Positions 1 through 9,859 of a stretch of DNA of 64,000 nt are shown here, piece by piece. A program made the position numbers and the translations under genes. The stretch is taken from positions 1,240,001 through 1,304,000 of the forward strand of contig NZ_CP009512.1 in the NCBI RefSeq assembly GCF_000970205.1, read 5' to 3'. The DNA is from Methanosarcina mazei S-6 (GTDB lineage: Archaea; Halobacteriota; Methanosarcinia; Methanosarcinales; Methanosarcinaceae). Every line of letters begins with the position of its first letter. Within the stretch, counting starts at the first letter, position 1. The notes beneath the pieces are model-generated. The model was not told the origin of the DNA, did not search any database, and saw nothing but the letters and a program-made list of their open reading frames with translations.

Positions 1-354
1 GCTATATAAATATTTGGATATTATTATATTTAATTTCCGTTTTGTGATAGTAAATCTCCATTTTGAGGCTTTAACAGGGGTAATTTTTCCAGATTTTGTC
101 CTTTTTATGTCCTTTTATTGTTAAACCAGAACGTTGCAACAGGAGGTCTTATCCCAGCGACACACTGTTTAATTTTTATCCCGTTTTATAACTTTCAGGT
201 AACTCTCTCAGCCTCTTTGCAGTTTTTCTTCCCCAAGCTGTTTATACTATGAAGTTTTTTCCTATCTATACATTATCTATCTGTACATTATAATGGATTA
301 CGTTCATACTTTTCAGTGTCAAGATAACAAAGAGAGACTAACAGGAGATTCATT
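1..354. other. Intergenic region upstream of ilvD
   Basis: No gene is visible. The stretch is AT-rich. A TATA-like sequence (TACATTATAA, about 284-293) lies some 60 bp before the ilvD start, and a Shine-Dalgarno (AGGAGATT, 343-350) sits 4 bp before the ATG, so the ilvD promoter is probably in this segment. Weak support for the exact promoter. Confidence 0.4.
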
Positions 355-2016
355 ATGAGAAGTGCCATTATCAAAGAGGGGCCCGAACGTGCCGCAAACC
401 GTTCCCTTCTGAAGGCAACAGGGGTCACGGACGCGGAAATGAAGAGGCCGTTCATAGCGGTTGTCAATTCCTGGAACGATATAATTCCTGGTCACATTCA
501 TCTGAACAAACTTGCTGAAGCTGTAAAGGCAGGAATCAGGAACGCCGGGGGAGTTCCTTTCGAGTTCCACACCATAGGGGTCTGCGACGGGATTGCAATG
601 GGGCACGAGGGTATGAAATATTCTCTCCCAAGCAGGGAGGTTATAGAGGACACTATCGAGCTGATGGTCAGAGCCCACCAGTTTGACGGCATGGTTCTTA
701 TCCCCACATGTGACAAAATCGTCCCCGGGCACCTTATGGCAGCAGGCAGGCTTGACATTCCTGCAATCGTTGTAACAGGAGGGCCTATGCTCCCCGGATA
801 TGTGGACGACAAATATACTGACCTTATTTCAGTCTTTGAAGGTGTCGGCGCCTTCAGGGCAGGCAAACTTTCCGAAGCTGAGCTTGAAAGGCTTGAAAAC
901 CTTTCCTGTGCAGGAGCAGGATCCTGTGCCGGGATGTTCACTGCAAACACAATGGCATGTATGACCGAAGCCCTCGGATTGAGTCTGCCAGGGTGTGCAA
1001 CTGCACATGCCGTTGACGCAAAAAAAGTTCGCATCGCCAAGGAATCCGGAGAGCGCATTGTTGAGCTTGTAAAACAGAACATAACGCCAAGGAAGATCGT
1101 CACTTACAAATCCTTTGAAAATGCCATAATGGTCGACATGGCAGTGGGAGGGAGCACAAATACAACCCTTCACCTTCCTGCCCTTGCCCATGAATTCGGG
1201 CTTGAATTGCCTCTTGAAGCCTTTGACGAACTGAGCAGGAAAACGCCCCACCTTATTTCTCTGAGGCCCGGAGGTCCCAATTTCATGCTCCATTTCGACA
1301 GGGCAGGCGGGGTCGAAGCAGTTATGCAGAGGCTTTCTTCCAAACTCCACCTTGACCAGCTTACGGTTAACGGCAAAACCATCGGAGAAAACATCAGCGA
1401 GCTTGAAATAATCAATCCGAAACTGAATGAAGAGATCATTAAAACTCTGGAAAACCCAATTCATGCAGAAGGAGGAATTGCAGTTCTCAAAGGCAGCCTC
1501 GCTCCCGATGGCTCGGTTGTAAAACAGGCTGCAGTTGACCCGAAAATGCGCGTACATACAGGACCTGCAAAAGTTTATGATTGTGAAGAAGACGCCATGA
1601 AGAGCATTCTTGCAGGAGAGGTTAAACCGGGAGATATTGTCGTCATCCGTTACGAAGGCCCCAAAGGCGGTCCGGGAATGAGGGAAATGCTCGCAGCCAC
1701 AGCCGCAATCGCAGGTATGGGCCTGCTGGAATCCGTAGCTCTGGTGACTGATGGGAGGTTCTCCGGAGGCACAAGGGGACCATGCATAGGGCACGTTTCT
1801 CCTGAAGCCAGTGAAGGAGGTCCTATAGGTCTTGTAAAGGACGGAGACCTTATCGAAATCAATATTCCGGAAAGGATATTGAACCTGAAAGTCTCTGAAG
1901 AAGAGCTTGAAAAGCGCAGGTCTGTCTTTAATCCACCTGAAAAGAAAGTCACAGGTTACCTTGCAAGGTACCAGCGTGCCGTCCATTCCGCAAACACGGG
2001 CGGGATAGTGGACTGA
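355..2016 (+). CDS. ilvD: Dihydroxy-acid dehydratase
   Basis: The enzyme dehydrates 2,3-dihydroxy-isovalerate and 2,3-dihydroxy-3-methylvalerate in cytoplasmic valine/isoleucine (and leucine, pantothenate) synthesis. The protein has 553 residues, the normal length of the IlvD/Edd family. Visible family motifs are [29 protein letters not shown], the cysteine-rich [16 protein letters not shown] (Fe-S ligation) and the C-terminal [11 protein letters not shown]. Archaeal and many bacterial IlvDs carry an oxygen-labile Fe-S cluster held by such cysteines. The ATG is preceded by AGGAGATT. It stands alone: no other branched-chain gene is adjacent, and a hairpin with a T-tract follows the stop. Confidence 0.97.
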
Positions 2017-2038
2017 CTTTTCAATACTGCGTTTTCAG

Positions 2039-2059
2039 GGAGGTAAAAACCTCCTTTTT
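2039..2059 (+). terminator. Hairpin terminator after ilvD
   Basis: GGAGGT (2039-2044), loop AAAA, ACCTCC (2049-2054), then TTTTT. It lies 23 bp after the ilvD stop and probably ends its transcript. Confidence 0.6.
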
Positions 2060-2339
2060 CTCTTTTTAATTTAGCCCTCCTTTTTTTAAATAAAGGCAGT
2101 CAATTTCAGGTAGCCCGTTTCAGGCAGTTATTTCTGGACTCTTTGTTTTCCTTACTTTTTATTTACAGGGTCTTAATCTGTCAGTTTTCTAATCAGGGGG
2201 TACTATTTGCAGAGTTAAATATGTCTTCTGGAAACGTTTATAGTGCCCAAGGACCATCTTTTATATTGGTTTTTAATTCAAATCCAATCGTGCAATCGTT
2301 TTATTGAAAATATACTGAGAAATTCGGGAGGACGAGATT

Positions 2340-2516
2340 CTGGAAGTAGAGGGGTTGTGTTCAATCTGCGGGCGCCCTGCTAAGCTTCATACATGCCATT
2401 TATGCGGAAGGCCTGTATGCAGCCAGTGCATGGATCATAAAAAAGGCGTCTGTATCAAATGTGCAGGCGGAAGGGAAGGTTCTTCACCTGTCTCTGAAGA
2501 CCGCGAATTCAAATAA
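2340..2516 (+). CDS. Small HIT-type zinc-finger protein, probable CTG start
   Basis: A 58-residue reading frame with eight cysteines: CSIC, then CHLC, CSQC and CIKC, with histidines between (HTCHLC, DHKKG). The pattern matches the zf-HIT treble-clef family, which binds two zinc ions and usually mediates protein contacts; the role here is unknown. No ATG, GTG or TTG lies in frame upstream of the first finger. A strong GGGAGGA (2326-2332) sits 7 bp before a CTG at 2340, which I take as the start (an ATT at 2337 is also possible). The acidic tail ends SEDREFK. Nothing suggests an operon: ilvD ends 320 bp upstream and an insertion sequence follows. Confidence 0.7.
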   Translation: MEVEGLCSICGRPAKLHTCHLCGRPVCSQCMDHKKGVCIKCAGGREGSSPVSEDREFK

Positions 2517-2616
2517 ATCCGTAACTATCTGAAAGCCAGAAATAAAGTATCAATTAAGCGAATCAAATAAGAGCAGGATTTTTGAAGGAAATAAACAGGG
2601 TTTTAAAGCTTTCTCT

Positions 2617-4122
2617 GGCTTCAGTAGTTCCGATTTGTTATAGTTCCGAATGACAACTTTCATTCGTTTACAATTTTTCCTTAATAGTTCATGAAAAATG
2701 TTTTCATCTCATCGATTCTGATTTCATTTTTTATATAATGTTCTAAAAACTTCAGTATTTTAAAGTCCTGAAGTAAAATTTGTGCATAGTTTCCACTAAC
2801 TAATTTTATGATTTTTTTGGTTATATTTAAAAATTTATAAATCTCTTAATCGAGCGCGAAGCGCTCGCCTTCTTTCTTTATTATATCTGGTTAAGCACTC
2901 AAGAAATGACCTGACTGTAATATTGGATAATGAATTAACTCCTTCTTTTACTGCCTTAATAATGTCTTGATTTATTACTGATTTCATTTGGTATGCTGTA
3001 ATGTCAAGAACTGACTTTAATACATTCAAAATATTATACATGATACATTGAACTACAAAAAATAGTGTCCTTGCAACAGGTGATTTAGAACATGTTCGTA
3101 TCTTAAAATCCTTTTTTACTCTATACCCTGTTTCTATATTCCATCTCTTCCTGTATTCTTCAGGTATTTGCTTTACAAATGTGTCTATTGAACTCACTTT
3201 TTTATTTGTTGCAAATATACTGTATTCTTTTTCTTTATCCCACACTGCTACAATGTTAAAAGTTTGTTCTTCTCCTTGAAACTTATATTCAAAAACCGTA
3301 GAAGTATCTCTATTTTCTTTTCTATGCCTTTCAAGCATCTCCTTAATTCTTTTGTTTGATTTAGCTGCAATTACGAAATCGACTTTGTATTTCTCCATCT
3401 TTGAGATAACTTTTCTGTTAAAAAATTCTCTATCCATGTATACTGTTCCCACTTTTACTCCCATTTTTTCAACCCTTTCAAACAATGATTCCATAAGAAT
3501 TGAATAATCTTTGCTTAATCCGTTGATGTCAATAACATCAAGTGTTAGCTTAGAATTCCCAATTACATCTAAGGTGCAGAAAGAATATCCCCATGAAGTT
3601 CCATTCTTTGGTTTGATTCCCCTTACACAGAGAGTGTCTCTGCATCCATAATATTCAACGTCATGAAAGTCAATAGCGATGTCATGAACATTGTTTTTAA
3701 GCTTCATCATCCTAAAAATTTCATTATTTATTTTTCGGAAAGAAGAGAGGATATATTCAATAGAATTGGATTTTATGTAATTGAAAATAGTATCAGCTGA
3801 AGGTATTCTTGTGTTTGGAACTTTTGATTTGAGATCATTACTTGCAGATTCAAGAGAATCAGTAGAAGATGTTGCCGCATGAAGTAAAACGTTAAGAAAC
3901 TCTTGATAGCTGTAGTTTGCTCCATCGGGTAAAGTTATTATATCAACGATGCTAAAGAATTCAGAAGACAAAGCCAGTAAACTGGCTGTGTCTACATCAG
4001 ACATGGAGTCGTTTTTTGGAGTCATAGCAAACGACTTCATAGTCTTCAATACTTTTTTTGATTATACCTTCAATTGTAAAAAACAGGTTTCGGAACTAAG
4101 GATATTCGGAACTACTGGGCTT
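2617..4122 (-). mobile_element. Complete ISH3-like insertion sequence with 5-bp target duplication
   Basis: The element proper is 2622-4117 (1,496 bp). Its left end reads CAGTAGTTCCGATTTG and the complement of its right end CAGTAGTTCCGAATAT. A second shared block, AGTTCCGAA, follows in both ends, so the terminal inverted repeat is about 30 bp with a mismatched middle. It is bounded by direct repeats GGCTT (2617-2621 and 4118-4122), the 5-bp target duplication expected for ISH3-type elements. It holds one transposase gene. Perfect duplication and an intact ORF suggest a fairly recent insertion into intergenic DNA, ending 9 bp before the stop codon of the next leftward gene. Confidence 0.9.
2835..4049 (-). 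CDS. ISH3/IS4-type DDE transposase
   Basis: A 404-residue transposase filling the insertion sequence. Likely catalytic motifs are DFHDVEYYG (first Asp), VYMDREFFNRKVI (second Asp) and the IS4-type signature YRKRWNIETGYR (Glu), in the usual order. The C-terminus is Arg-rich (KERRRALRARLRDL), plausible for DNA contact. The frame is intact, without stops or frameshifts, so the element may be active. The assignment to ISH3 rather than another IS4 subgroup rests on overall pattern, length and the 5-bp duplication. Confidence 0.92.
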   Translation of the reverse strand: MKTMKSFAMTPKNDSMSDVDTASLLALSSEFFSIVDIITLPDGANYSYQEFLNVLLHAATSSTDSLESASNDLKSKVPNTRIPSADTIFNYIKSNSIEYILSSFRKINNEIFRMMKLKNNVHDIAIDFHDVEYYGCRDTLCVRGIKPKNGTSWGYSFCTLDVIGNSKLTLDVIDINGLSKDYSILMESLFERVEKMGVKVGTVYMDREFFNRKVISKMEKYKVDFVIAAKSNKRIKEMLERHRKENRDTSTVFEYKFQGEEQTFNIVAVWDKEKEYSIFATNKKVSSIDTFVKQIPEEYRKRWNIETGYRVKKDFKIRTCSKSPVARTLFFVVQCIMYNILNVLKSVLDITAYQMKSVINQDIIKAVKEGVNSLSNITVRSFLECLTRYNKERRRALRARLRDL

Positions 4123-4130
4123 ATGTTAGC

Positions 4131-4487
4131 TCACCAGCCGTGAATCTCTCCTTCTGGCTCTTCCTCATCGCGGTAAAAACGAAATTCTTTTTTATCGGGA
4201 TCTTCTACGAATACAAACTTTTCTTCAATTCCCACTTTTGCGAATGCAAGAGCATCATCTCCGTTCCTTATAGCCGGCAGTATATCCACATCCACATGGT
4301 CCTGGATGCTGCTCTCCGGAAGAAAAGCCGTAATAATAAACCAGTCAATACCGCCCGTGTAACTGCTGCTTACATACCGGCTTTTGTCTGGCTGAATCTT
4401 CGTAGCCTTCTGATGCATTTCGCTCCCGTCAGCCCTGTAAGCCACAAACCGAATTGTGTGCTTTGTTTTATTTTTAATTATAGCCAT
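4131..4487 (-). CDS. Conserved-looking small protein of unknown function
   Basis: 118 residues starting MAIIKNKTKHTIRF. I chose the ATG at 4487 because GGGAG lies 8 bp upstream and a TATA box (TATATAAAT, about 4537-4545 on this strand) would place the transcript start near 4515. A longer in-frame extension to 4673 would be coded by the CCCGAG repeat element and is not believed. The sequence is beta-rich, without signal peptide or membrane segment, and ends in a charged tail (DEEEPEGEIHGW). I do not recognise a family. The ISH3-like element inserted 9 bp past its stop codon, which may have removed its terminator. Confidence 0.65.
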   Translation of the reverse strand: MAIIKNKTKHTIRFVAYRADGSEMHQKATKIQPDKSRYVSSSYTGGIDWFIITAFLPESSIQDHVDVDILPAIRNGDDALAFAKVGIEEKFVFVEDPDKKEFRFYRDEEEPEGEIHGW

Positions 4488-4604
4488 TACCCCGCTCCCT
4501 TTACTGATCCGGTGATATTTTTCCATTTTAAGGAATTTATATATTGAATCTACTTCCTGGAAGTAAATACTTTTTGATTCAAAGTTTTTATAAGTTGTTG
4601 GCCT

Positions 4605-4700
4605 CCCGAGTCCCGTCTCGCCCGAGTGCCGCCTCGCCCGAATTGCGCCTCGGGAATACGCGGTCCTTTTCACTCGCTTCGCTCGCTCAAGAGGACTAGT
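4605..4700. repeat. CCCGAG-type intergenic repeat, locus 1
   Basis: Three tandem 16-bp units (CCCGAGTCCCGTCTCG and two diverged copies, 4605-4652) are followed by a tail with GGAATACGCGGTCC and then TTTTCACTCGCTTCGCTCGC, TCAAGAGGACTAG. The same unit-plus-tail order recurs at 7657-7770 and 54658-54798. The tail's AGGACTAAT resembles a ribosome binding site and creates misleading start sites (for example the ATG at 4743). Confidence 0.85.
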
Positions 4701-5030
4701 TTCCGGGTTTTTTCTCTAAGCTGAATTCAGGAGGACTAATCTATGATAAATAAAGGCGAGCTTACTCAAAGGGTAGCAAAAAAAGAGTATTTACGATTAA
4801 TTTTGACCAGTGAATCCTTATCTGCCATGCCAGACTGTTCTCTACCTTTTTATATTCGTGCTTTTTTACTTTCCGGCAGCCCTCCGGACAAGTTTATGGA
4901 GTCAATTTATTTGTTCTGCGGACTAAAGACGGTTTCCCGGGAAAAGAAACTTATTTTCACTCAGGATTCCAGGCTTCGATTCAGGGGCGGATTAAACTGC
5001 GTTCTGGATATCAATCCGTATTTTAATAAA
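4701..5030. other. Intergenic, no convincing gene
   Basis: A rightward frame opens at 4743 behind GGAGGACTAATCT, but that is the tail of the repeat element, the frame runs 260 bp antisense into mtxH, and its composition looks random. No RNA gene or clear terminator for mtxH was found. Confidence 0.5.
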
Positions 5031-5963
5031 TTAAACGAGAAAGTTAATAGGGTGCCTTTCTACTGGCTCTATATCAAGGTCGGCTACGGCTTCGGCAATC
5101 ATAATATCACTCATTGCAGCCATGGGGAAAACGTATTCTGCATATTCTATAGGGCCGTAGAGGATGAAATCTCCGGCTGCAGCCTGCTGGAGGCAGGTAG
5201 AGCCTATGTCGCAGATCTTATACAGGACAGGGTCTTTTTCTTTCTGGCGGTTCAGCCAATTCCAGGCCGAGGGGGCGTTATGGATTCCTGAGCCTGTGGG
5301 ATGGCCCCATTTTGCTTTTGCGGCAATCGTCATTCTGAGGGCTATTCCGGCTCCGTTTCCCATGGGAGTTATGCTCGGGTCTATAAGTTTGTTTACTATC
5401 CCGCACCTATCTGCAATTGAGAGAAGGCCTTCTTCTAACAGTCCTGCACCTGTCTCGAGCATTTCCATTCTGCCCTGAAGGGAGGAGTCTTTGGCATTGA
5501 AGCCCAGGATAATGGAACTGTCTATGTCGGATTGTTCAAGGGCTTTCATTTCCGATGTGTTTATGCTCATATTTATGGAGTTATATACTGCCCTGTCCGC
5601 AAGCCCGATCTCACTCACGTATCCGGCAGCATGCGCACGTACAGGCCCTTCGGGAGAATCTATGAGAAAAGGAGAATCCGAAACCTCTGCAATAAAATCA
5701 ATATAACGCGTGATACTCTCTGCGGTTGTGCCAAAGATGTGAACCATATGAGGGTTTCCGGTAGTATCCGAACCCGACTCCTGTAGATTTACGAGTTTTT
5801 CGGCAGCATCCCTGTCAAAAAGACCTTTTGCGGCGTCTTCGACAATCTCGTGCCTGTTGTAAAATATGGTCCCTGCAAGTACGGTAGGGAGTTCTCCAGG
5901 TTGTCCGCCCACTTTTATTCCTGCAATATTGGCAATTTCCTGCTCTTTCTGGAACTTAAACAT
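5031..5963 (-). CDS. mtxH: Methyltransferase subunit MtxH (MtrH paralogue)
   Basis: 310 residues, collinear with MtrH, the subunit of the Mtr complex that transfers methyl from methyl-tetrahydrosarcinapterin to the corrinoid of MtrA. It starts MFKFQKEQEIANIAG; the ATG at 5963 has GAGGGTG about 7 bp upstream, preferable to a GTG 21 bp earlier. Family stretches visible include GGQPGELPTVLAGTIFYNRH and GFNAKDSSLQGRMEMLETG. It lies downstream of mtxA (171 bp gap) and mtxX, the order known for mtxXAH in Methanosarcina barkeri. The membrane subunits MtrB-G are absent, so it probably works in a soluble corrinoid methyl-transfer reaction whose final methyl donor or acceptor is not shown by the sequence. 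Confidence 0.9.
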   Translation of the reverse strand: MFKFQKEQEIANIAGIKVGGQPGELPTVLAGTIFYNRHEIVEDAAKGLFDRDAAEKLVNLQESGSDTTGNPHMVHIFGTTAESITRYIDFIAEVSDSPFLIDSPEGPVRAHAAGYVSEIGLADRAVYNSINMSINTSEMKALEQSDIDSSIILGFNAKDSSLQGRMEMLETGAGLLEEGLLSIADRCGIVNKLIDPSITPMGNGAGIALRMTIAAKAKWGHPTGSGIHNAPSAWNWLNRQKEKDPVLYKICDIGSTCLQQAAAGDFILYGPIEYAEYVFPMAAMSDIMIAEAVADLDIEPVERHPINFLV

Positions 5964-6134
5964 TTTTGCACCCTCGAAATCCACGTTTATAAAAAATAAA
6001 AAATCATTGAAGTTTTAAATTCATTAAGGCTTATCATTGAAGTTCTAAATTTATTGACGTTTAAAATTTATTGAGATTTAGAATTCATCTTTATTGACCC
6101 GGGACTTCTCTTTATCCATTATTTTTTCAAAAGA

Positions 6135-6728
6135 TCAGAGGCTTTCCGCAGTATAGATTATTCCTGCTTTTGAATCCATTACGAATTCCCCTGAAATTAT
6201 TACATCTCCTGAAGTGGGGACTGCAAAAGAAGTCTGCCTTTTTTTAGGAGCGCAGACGAGCATGGGCTCTTCAGGGTACGCTTCTCCTTTATCCCTGTAG
6301 TCCTCAACAATCCTCCTGATCTCTTCAGGGTCATTCAGCCCAATTCTATTGAGAACTGTAACCTGCTGCTGGAAGCGTTCGACTGCAGTTCCGGATATGT
6401 TTTCTATAAAGGGAATTGCTCCCTGTGAACCGGTAATCCTGCCCTGTTCATCAATTCCGTTTGCATGGATTGCGAGGAGAGAATGCCCTGCCAGGTGGCC
6501 TCTTGACTCGGTTCCGCAGACCAGGACGTACCTGATATTGGAGTTTGAAATTACATTTACTATTATCTTTTCTACTCCCAGGTTTTCGGTTTTTGAACTG
6601 CCCCAGATAGCAGCATCAGGGCAGGCATCAAGGTGGCTTGCAAGAGTTACCACTGCAATTCTTGAATCGGGTTTTCCTGTAACATAGTCCCCTTTTACTG
6701 GGGGCCAGTTTTCTGCGATAAGCTTCAG
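6135..6728 (-). CDS. mtxA: Corrinoid protein MtxA (MtrA paralogue), soluble, probable CTG start
   Basis: 197 residues if read from the CTG at 6728. MtrA-like sequence (AENWPPVKGDYVTG, then IAVVTLASHLDACPDAAIWG) continues upstream of the first GTG (6653), so that GTG cannot be the real start. The CTG overlaps the mtxX stop as CTGA, and GGTGAT lies 4 bp upstream, imitating the ATGA coupling common in operons. The histidine-rich loop ESRGHLAGHSLLAIHANG corresponds to the MtrA corrinoid-binding region and probably includes the axial cobalt ligand. MtrA normally ends in a membrane helix; here the protein stops after a soluble tail (SKAGIIYTAESL). It is therefore expected to be a cytoplasmic methyl-corrinoid carrier for MtxH. 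Confidence 0.85.
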   Translation of the reverse strand: MKLIAENWPPVKGDYVTGKPDSRIAVVTLASHLDACPDAAIWGSSKTENLGVEKIIVNVISNSNIRYVLVCGTESRGHLAGHSLLAIHANGIDEQGRITGSQGAIPFIENISGTAVERFQQQVTVLNRIGLNDPEEIRRIVEDYRDKGEAYPEEPMLVCAPKKRQTSFAVPTSGDVIISGEFVMDSKAGIIYTAESL

Positions 6729-7582
6729 TGAATCACCTTTTTTCTTTCCTTGTTCAGGTGGGACAGCGCACTTGCGAGCATAATGGCTTTTGTAAAATGC
6801 CCGCCGACCCTTGATGTGTCCACAAATACGTAATCGTCCATCAGAACAGGCGCTCCGAGCCCGTCACCTCCACCAAGGAAGGCAACTGTCCTGAAAATGA
6901 GGTTGCCCGATATTCCGTCAGGAGCGATGATGAAGTTAGATTCCTTTACGGCATCTTCAATAAGGATTGTGTAGTGTTTGGTGTTAATTCCAAGCTCCAG
7001 GGCTCTCCCTGTTATAAATTCCCCGTCTGCGAGAGTCCTGTCCACACGTCTGTCCCTTCCTATATCTCCCATCCTTCCTCCGGAAAGGACTCCTACGGCA
7101 GGCTCGACTCCCAGCCTCCTGATGTGCTCTGCGCCAAGCGTGATCATTCGAAGCTTGTCCGAAATCGTGTTTCCTTCATCTATTCCGACAGGAGCGAGGA
7201 AAAAGGGTGTCCCGTCTGCTGTCAGGAGAAGGGCAAGCCTGCAAATCCTTTTCATTCCAAGGGCTTTTTTAAGGCTTGAAAGGGTTCCTGATGCTTTTGC
7301 AGTGCCTCTTATTACTGCATCAACCTTTCTTGAAACCAGGAGGTCTGAAAGGACTTTTTCGGGGTCCTCGGTATCTATAACCTCAAGCCCGGTTCCTATT
7401 TTATCGATTTCCTTTTTACTTCCTACAAGGACTACCTGTGCATATCCCAGTTCCTGGGCTTTCCATGCACTCTCAAGAGTCTTGTGATTGGGGTCTCTTA
7501 TTCCCATAGCCACTCTTGCTCTGTTCGCCCGGGCTCGTGCTTCGATAGCTTCAAGGAGGGCATACATGCCGTTCTTTTCCAT
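6725..7582 (-). CDS. mtxX: MtxX, phosphotransacetylase-like methanogenesis marker 4 protein
   Basis: 285 residues, first gene of the leftward mtxXAH operon. The fold looks like the phosphate acetyl/butyryltransferase family ([20 protein letters not shown] near the start; [22 protein letters not shown] near the end). Methanogens carry this family as a conserved marker, and it is annotated as a methyltransferase-related subunit without a proven reaction. The ATG at 7582 is preceded by GGAT. Its stop overlaps the proposed CTG start of mtxA, implying translational coupling. Function within the corrinoid methyl-transfer module is unresolved. Confidence 0.88.
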   Translation of the reverse strand: MEKNGMYALLEAIEARARANRARVAMGIRDPNHKTLESAWKAQELGYAQVVLVGSKKEIDKIGTGLEVIDTEDPEKVLSDLLVSRKVDAVIRGTAKASGTLSSLKKALGMKRICRLALLLTADGTPFFLAPVGIDEGNTISDKLRMITLGAEHIRRLGVEPAVGVLSGGRMGDIGRDRRVDRTLADGEFITGRALELGINTKHYTILIEDAVKESNFIIAPDGISGNLIFRTVAFLGGGDGLGAPVLMDDYVFVDTSRVGGHFTKAIMLASALSHLNKERKKVIH

Positions 7583-7656
7583 ATCTATCCAGCTTTTATT
7601 TAATGCTTAAGTAGTTCAAAGAAAAACAAACACACATATTAATTAATTTTGCCCCT

Positions 7657-7770
7657 CCCGAGTTCCGTCTCGCCCGAGTTCCGTCTCGCCCGAGTTCCGT
7701 CTCGCCCGAGTTCCGTCTCGGGAGGACGGTGTCCTTTTCTCTCGCTTTGCTCGCTCAAGAGGACTAATTT
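7657..7770. repeat. CCCGAG-type intergenic repeat, locus 2
   Basis: Four perfect tandem copies of CCCGAGTTCCGTCTCG fill 7657-7720. The tail GGAGGACGGTGTCC, then TTTTCTCTCGCTTTGCTCGC, TCAAGAGGACTAATTT follows. The perfect identity of the units indicates recent expansion. The locus lies between the diverging mtxX and rfcL genes. Confidence 0.9.
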
Positions 7771-7873
7771 ATAGTTGACTTGCTCAGGAGGTCTAATTAT
7801 AGTTGACTTGCTCAGGAGGTCTAATTATAGTTGACTTGCTCAGGAGGTCTAATTATAGTTGACTTGCTAAGGA
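7769..7873. repeat. 28-bp tandem repeat, about 3.7 copies
   Basis: Units begin at 7769, 7797, 7825 and 7853, each TTATAGTTGACTTGC followed by TCAGGAGGTCTAA; the last diverges (TAAGGAGAG). The second half of the unit resembles the TCAAGAGGACTAA tail of the adjoining CCCGAG element, so the array probably grew from that tail. About 170 bp separate it from rfcL. Confidence 0.9.
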
Positions 7874-8041
7874 GAGCTGGTTTATAGATAGTTGATTTCT
7901 TTTAAGTTGGAGGATTGAATTATAAGTTATTTATCCATGAAAGGTTTGAGGAAATTGTAAAACAGGGGGCAGGGGTCATTTTAAAAAAATTAAAACATAT
8001 AAAGTTAATAATGAGTTCTCTTTTTATTGGTATGGTTTAAG

Positions 8042-9859
8042 ATGATGTCGGCAATTGAATGGGCTGAAAAATACCGACCCCGGACCCTTGGAGATGTCGT
8101 GGGGAACAGGAAGGCAGTGCAGGATTTGAGAAAGTGGGCTGAGGAATGGCAGTCCGGGATTCCTGAGAAAAGGGCAGTGATTCTTTACGGGCCTGCAGGG
8201 ATAGGGAAGACTTCAAGCGCTCACGCACTGGCAGGGGATATGGAATGGGAGGTTATAGAGCTCAATGCAAGCGACCAGAGGACTGCAGGTGTTATTGAGA
8301 AGATAGCCGGCTCAGCAGCGTCAATGAATACTTTTTTTGGGGGTAAGCGGCTCATTATACTTGATGAAGCTGACAATCTCCACGGGACTGCAGACAGGGG
8401 CGGGATGAGGGCCATTTCCGGGATCATAAAATCCACGCTCCAGCCGATAATACTTATTGCAAATGATATTTACGGGTTAACTCCCACAGTCCGGAACATT
8501 TGTCTGGAAATTAAGTTTGGGTCCGTGCAGAGCCGGTCCATGGTTCCCGCTTTGAAGAAGGTCTGTGAATCTGAGGGAGTCTCCTGCAGCCAGGAAGCTG
8601 TCCTGCAAATTGCAGAAAATGCGGGCGGAGACTTCAGGAGCGCTATCAATGATCTTCAGGCTGCAGCTAACGGGAAGAAGGCTCTCGAAGCTGAAGATAT
8701 CAGCACTGCAGGCAGAGATGTTAAAGAGAATATCTTTAAGGCGATGCAGAAGATCTTTAAAAGCACTGACTGCAAAAGGGCTCTTGAATCCGCATACGGG
8801 CTTGATGAGAGTCCTGAGGATCTTGTGCACTGGATAGACGAGAACCTGCCAATCCAGTACGCGCGGAAGGATGGCGACCTCGAAGATATAAAAACGGGTT
8901 TTGGCTACCTTTCAAAGGCTGACATTTATCTCGGGCGCGTGAAGAAACGCCAGAACTACAGGATGTGGAGGTATGCCAGCATGCTCATGGTCTGCGGGGC
9001 TGCCCTTTCAAAGACAAGACCGTATCCTGGCTTTATTAAGTACCAGCAGCCTTCACTCTGGAGAAGGCTCGGGCAGACCCGTTCCAGGCGTGATATGCGG
9101 GATAATATTGCTTCAAAGATCGGGGAGCACAGCTTTGAGTCGATGCATTATTCCAGGAACAACCTTTTAGGTTTTTATTCAATATTGTTAAAGGATGAGG
9201 CGTCTGCTGTTGAACTTACTGCAAACCTCGGGCTTGAGCTTGAAGAACTGATGTACCTTTCAGGAAGCGCAAAGGTCAGCAAAAAACTTCAGAAAATTTA
9301 CGATGAAGCCCAGAACCTTCTGGAAACGAAAAGGGATAGAACTGAAGAACAGGAATTTTTTAAGGCTCCTGCTCCTGCGGCAGATGATAAACAGGCAACT
9401 CTCCACTGTCCGGTTAATATTCCTGAAAAAGAAGGGAACGCTTCAGCCGAAAAACCCGAATCTCCCGGTCCCCAGTCTCCGGAAAGAAAGCAGAAAACCC
9501 TTGACCTTGGATTTGACACACCTCAAAAGCTTCCTGAGAAAAAAAGGTCTTCAGAAATGAAATTGCCTGAAAATCCTGAGCCTGCAGAAAATAATCTGTT
9601 CTCTCTTTCTGAGCCTCTGCCCGAAAAGGGTCCAATTCCTGACTTCGCAGGGAAAAAGTCCCTTCCTGAACTCGAAGAAGAGAAGCCGTCTCTTTCACCG
9701 TTAAAAAAGATGAGTCCGGCCAATAAAGAAGCTTCAAAACAGGGAGTGAAACAGGGAGCATCTGAAAAAGGTTCGCCTGCTGCAGATACGCAGGGAGGCA
9801 TGGAAGATGGTTCGAAAAAAGCCGAACCTAAAAATCAGAAAACACTTTTTGACTTTTAA
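8042..9859 (+). CDS. rfcL: Replication factor C large subunit
   Basis: 605 residues. RfcL is the large subunit of the clamp loader that opens PCNA onto primed DNA. It begins [20 protein letters not shown], a typical RFC start. Walker [10 protein letters not shown] lies at about residue 50 and Walker [10 protein letters not shown] near 105. The middle is the collar region; the last 170 residues are charged, low-complexity and rich in Pro, Glu and Lys. The extreme C-terminus NQKTLFDF is a PCNA-interacting (PIP) box, and a second PIP-like string (KQKTLDLGF) occurs near residue 485. No Shine-Dalgarno is visible; a TATA-like sequence about 40 bp upstream (7995-8002) suggests a very short leader. 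A tandem repeat begins inside the PIP-box codons. Confidence 0.95.
   Translation: MMSAIEWAEKYRPRTLGDVVGNRKAVQDLRKWAEEWQSGIPEKRAVILYGPAGIGKTSSAHALAGDMEWEVIELNASDQRTAGVIEKIAGSAASMNTFFGGKRLIILDEADNLHGTADRGGMRAISGIIKSTLQPIILIANDIYGLTPTVRNICLEIKFGSVQSRSMVPALKKVCESEGVSCSQEAVLQIAENAGGDFRSAINDLQAAANGKKALEAEDISTAGRDVKENIFKAMQKIFKSTDCKRALESAYGLDESPEDLVHWIDENLPIQYARKDGDLEDIKTGFGYLSKADIYLGRVKKRQNYRMWRYASMLMVCGAALSKTRPYPGFIKYQQPSLWRRLGQTRSRRDMRDNIASKIGEHSFESMHYSRNNLLGFYSILLKDEASAVELTANLGLELEELMYLSGSAKVSKKLQKIYDEAQNLLETKRDRTEEQEFFKAPAPAADDKQATLHCPVNIPEKEGNASAEKPESPGPQSPERKQKTLDLGFDTPQKLPEKKRSSEMKLPENPEPAENNLFSLSEPLPEKGPIPDFAGKKSLPELEEEKPSLSPLKKMSPANKEASKQGVKQGASEKGSPAADTQGGMEDGSKKAEPKNQKTLFDF

Noticed and set aside
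4488-4673. N-terminal extension of the 4131-4487 gene
   Set aside because: It is encoded by the repeat element and lies upstream of the likely transcription start.
4743-5291. Rightward 182-residue frame with a strong-looking ribosome site
   Set aside because: The ribosome site is the tail of the CCCGAG repeat element, the last 260 bp run antisense through mtxH, and the protein has no recognisable features.
7657-7873. CRISPR array
   Set aside because: Units are directly adjacent with no spacers, and no cas genes are present.
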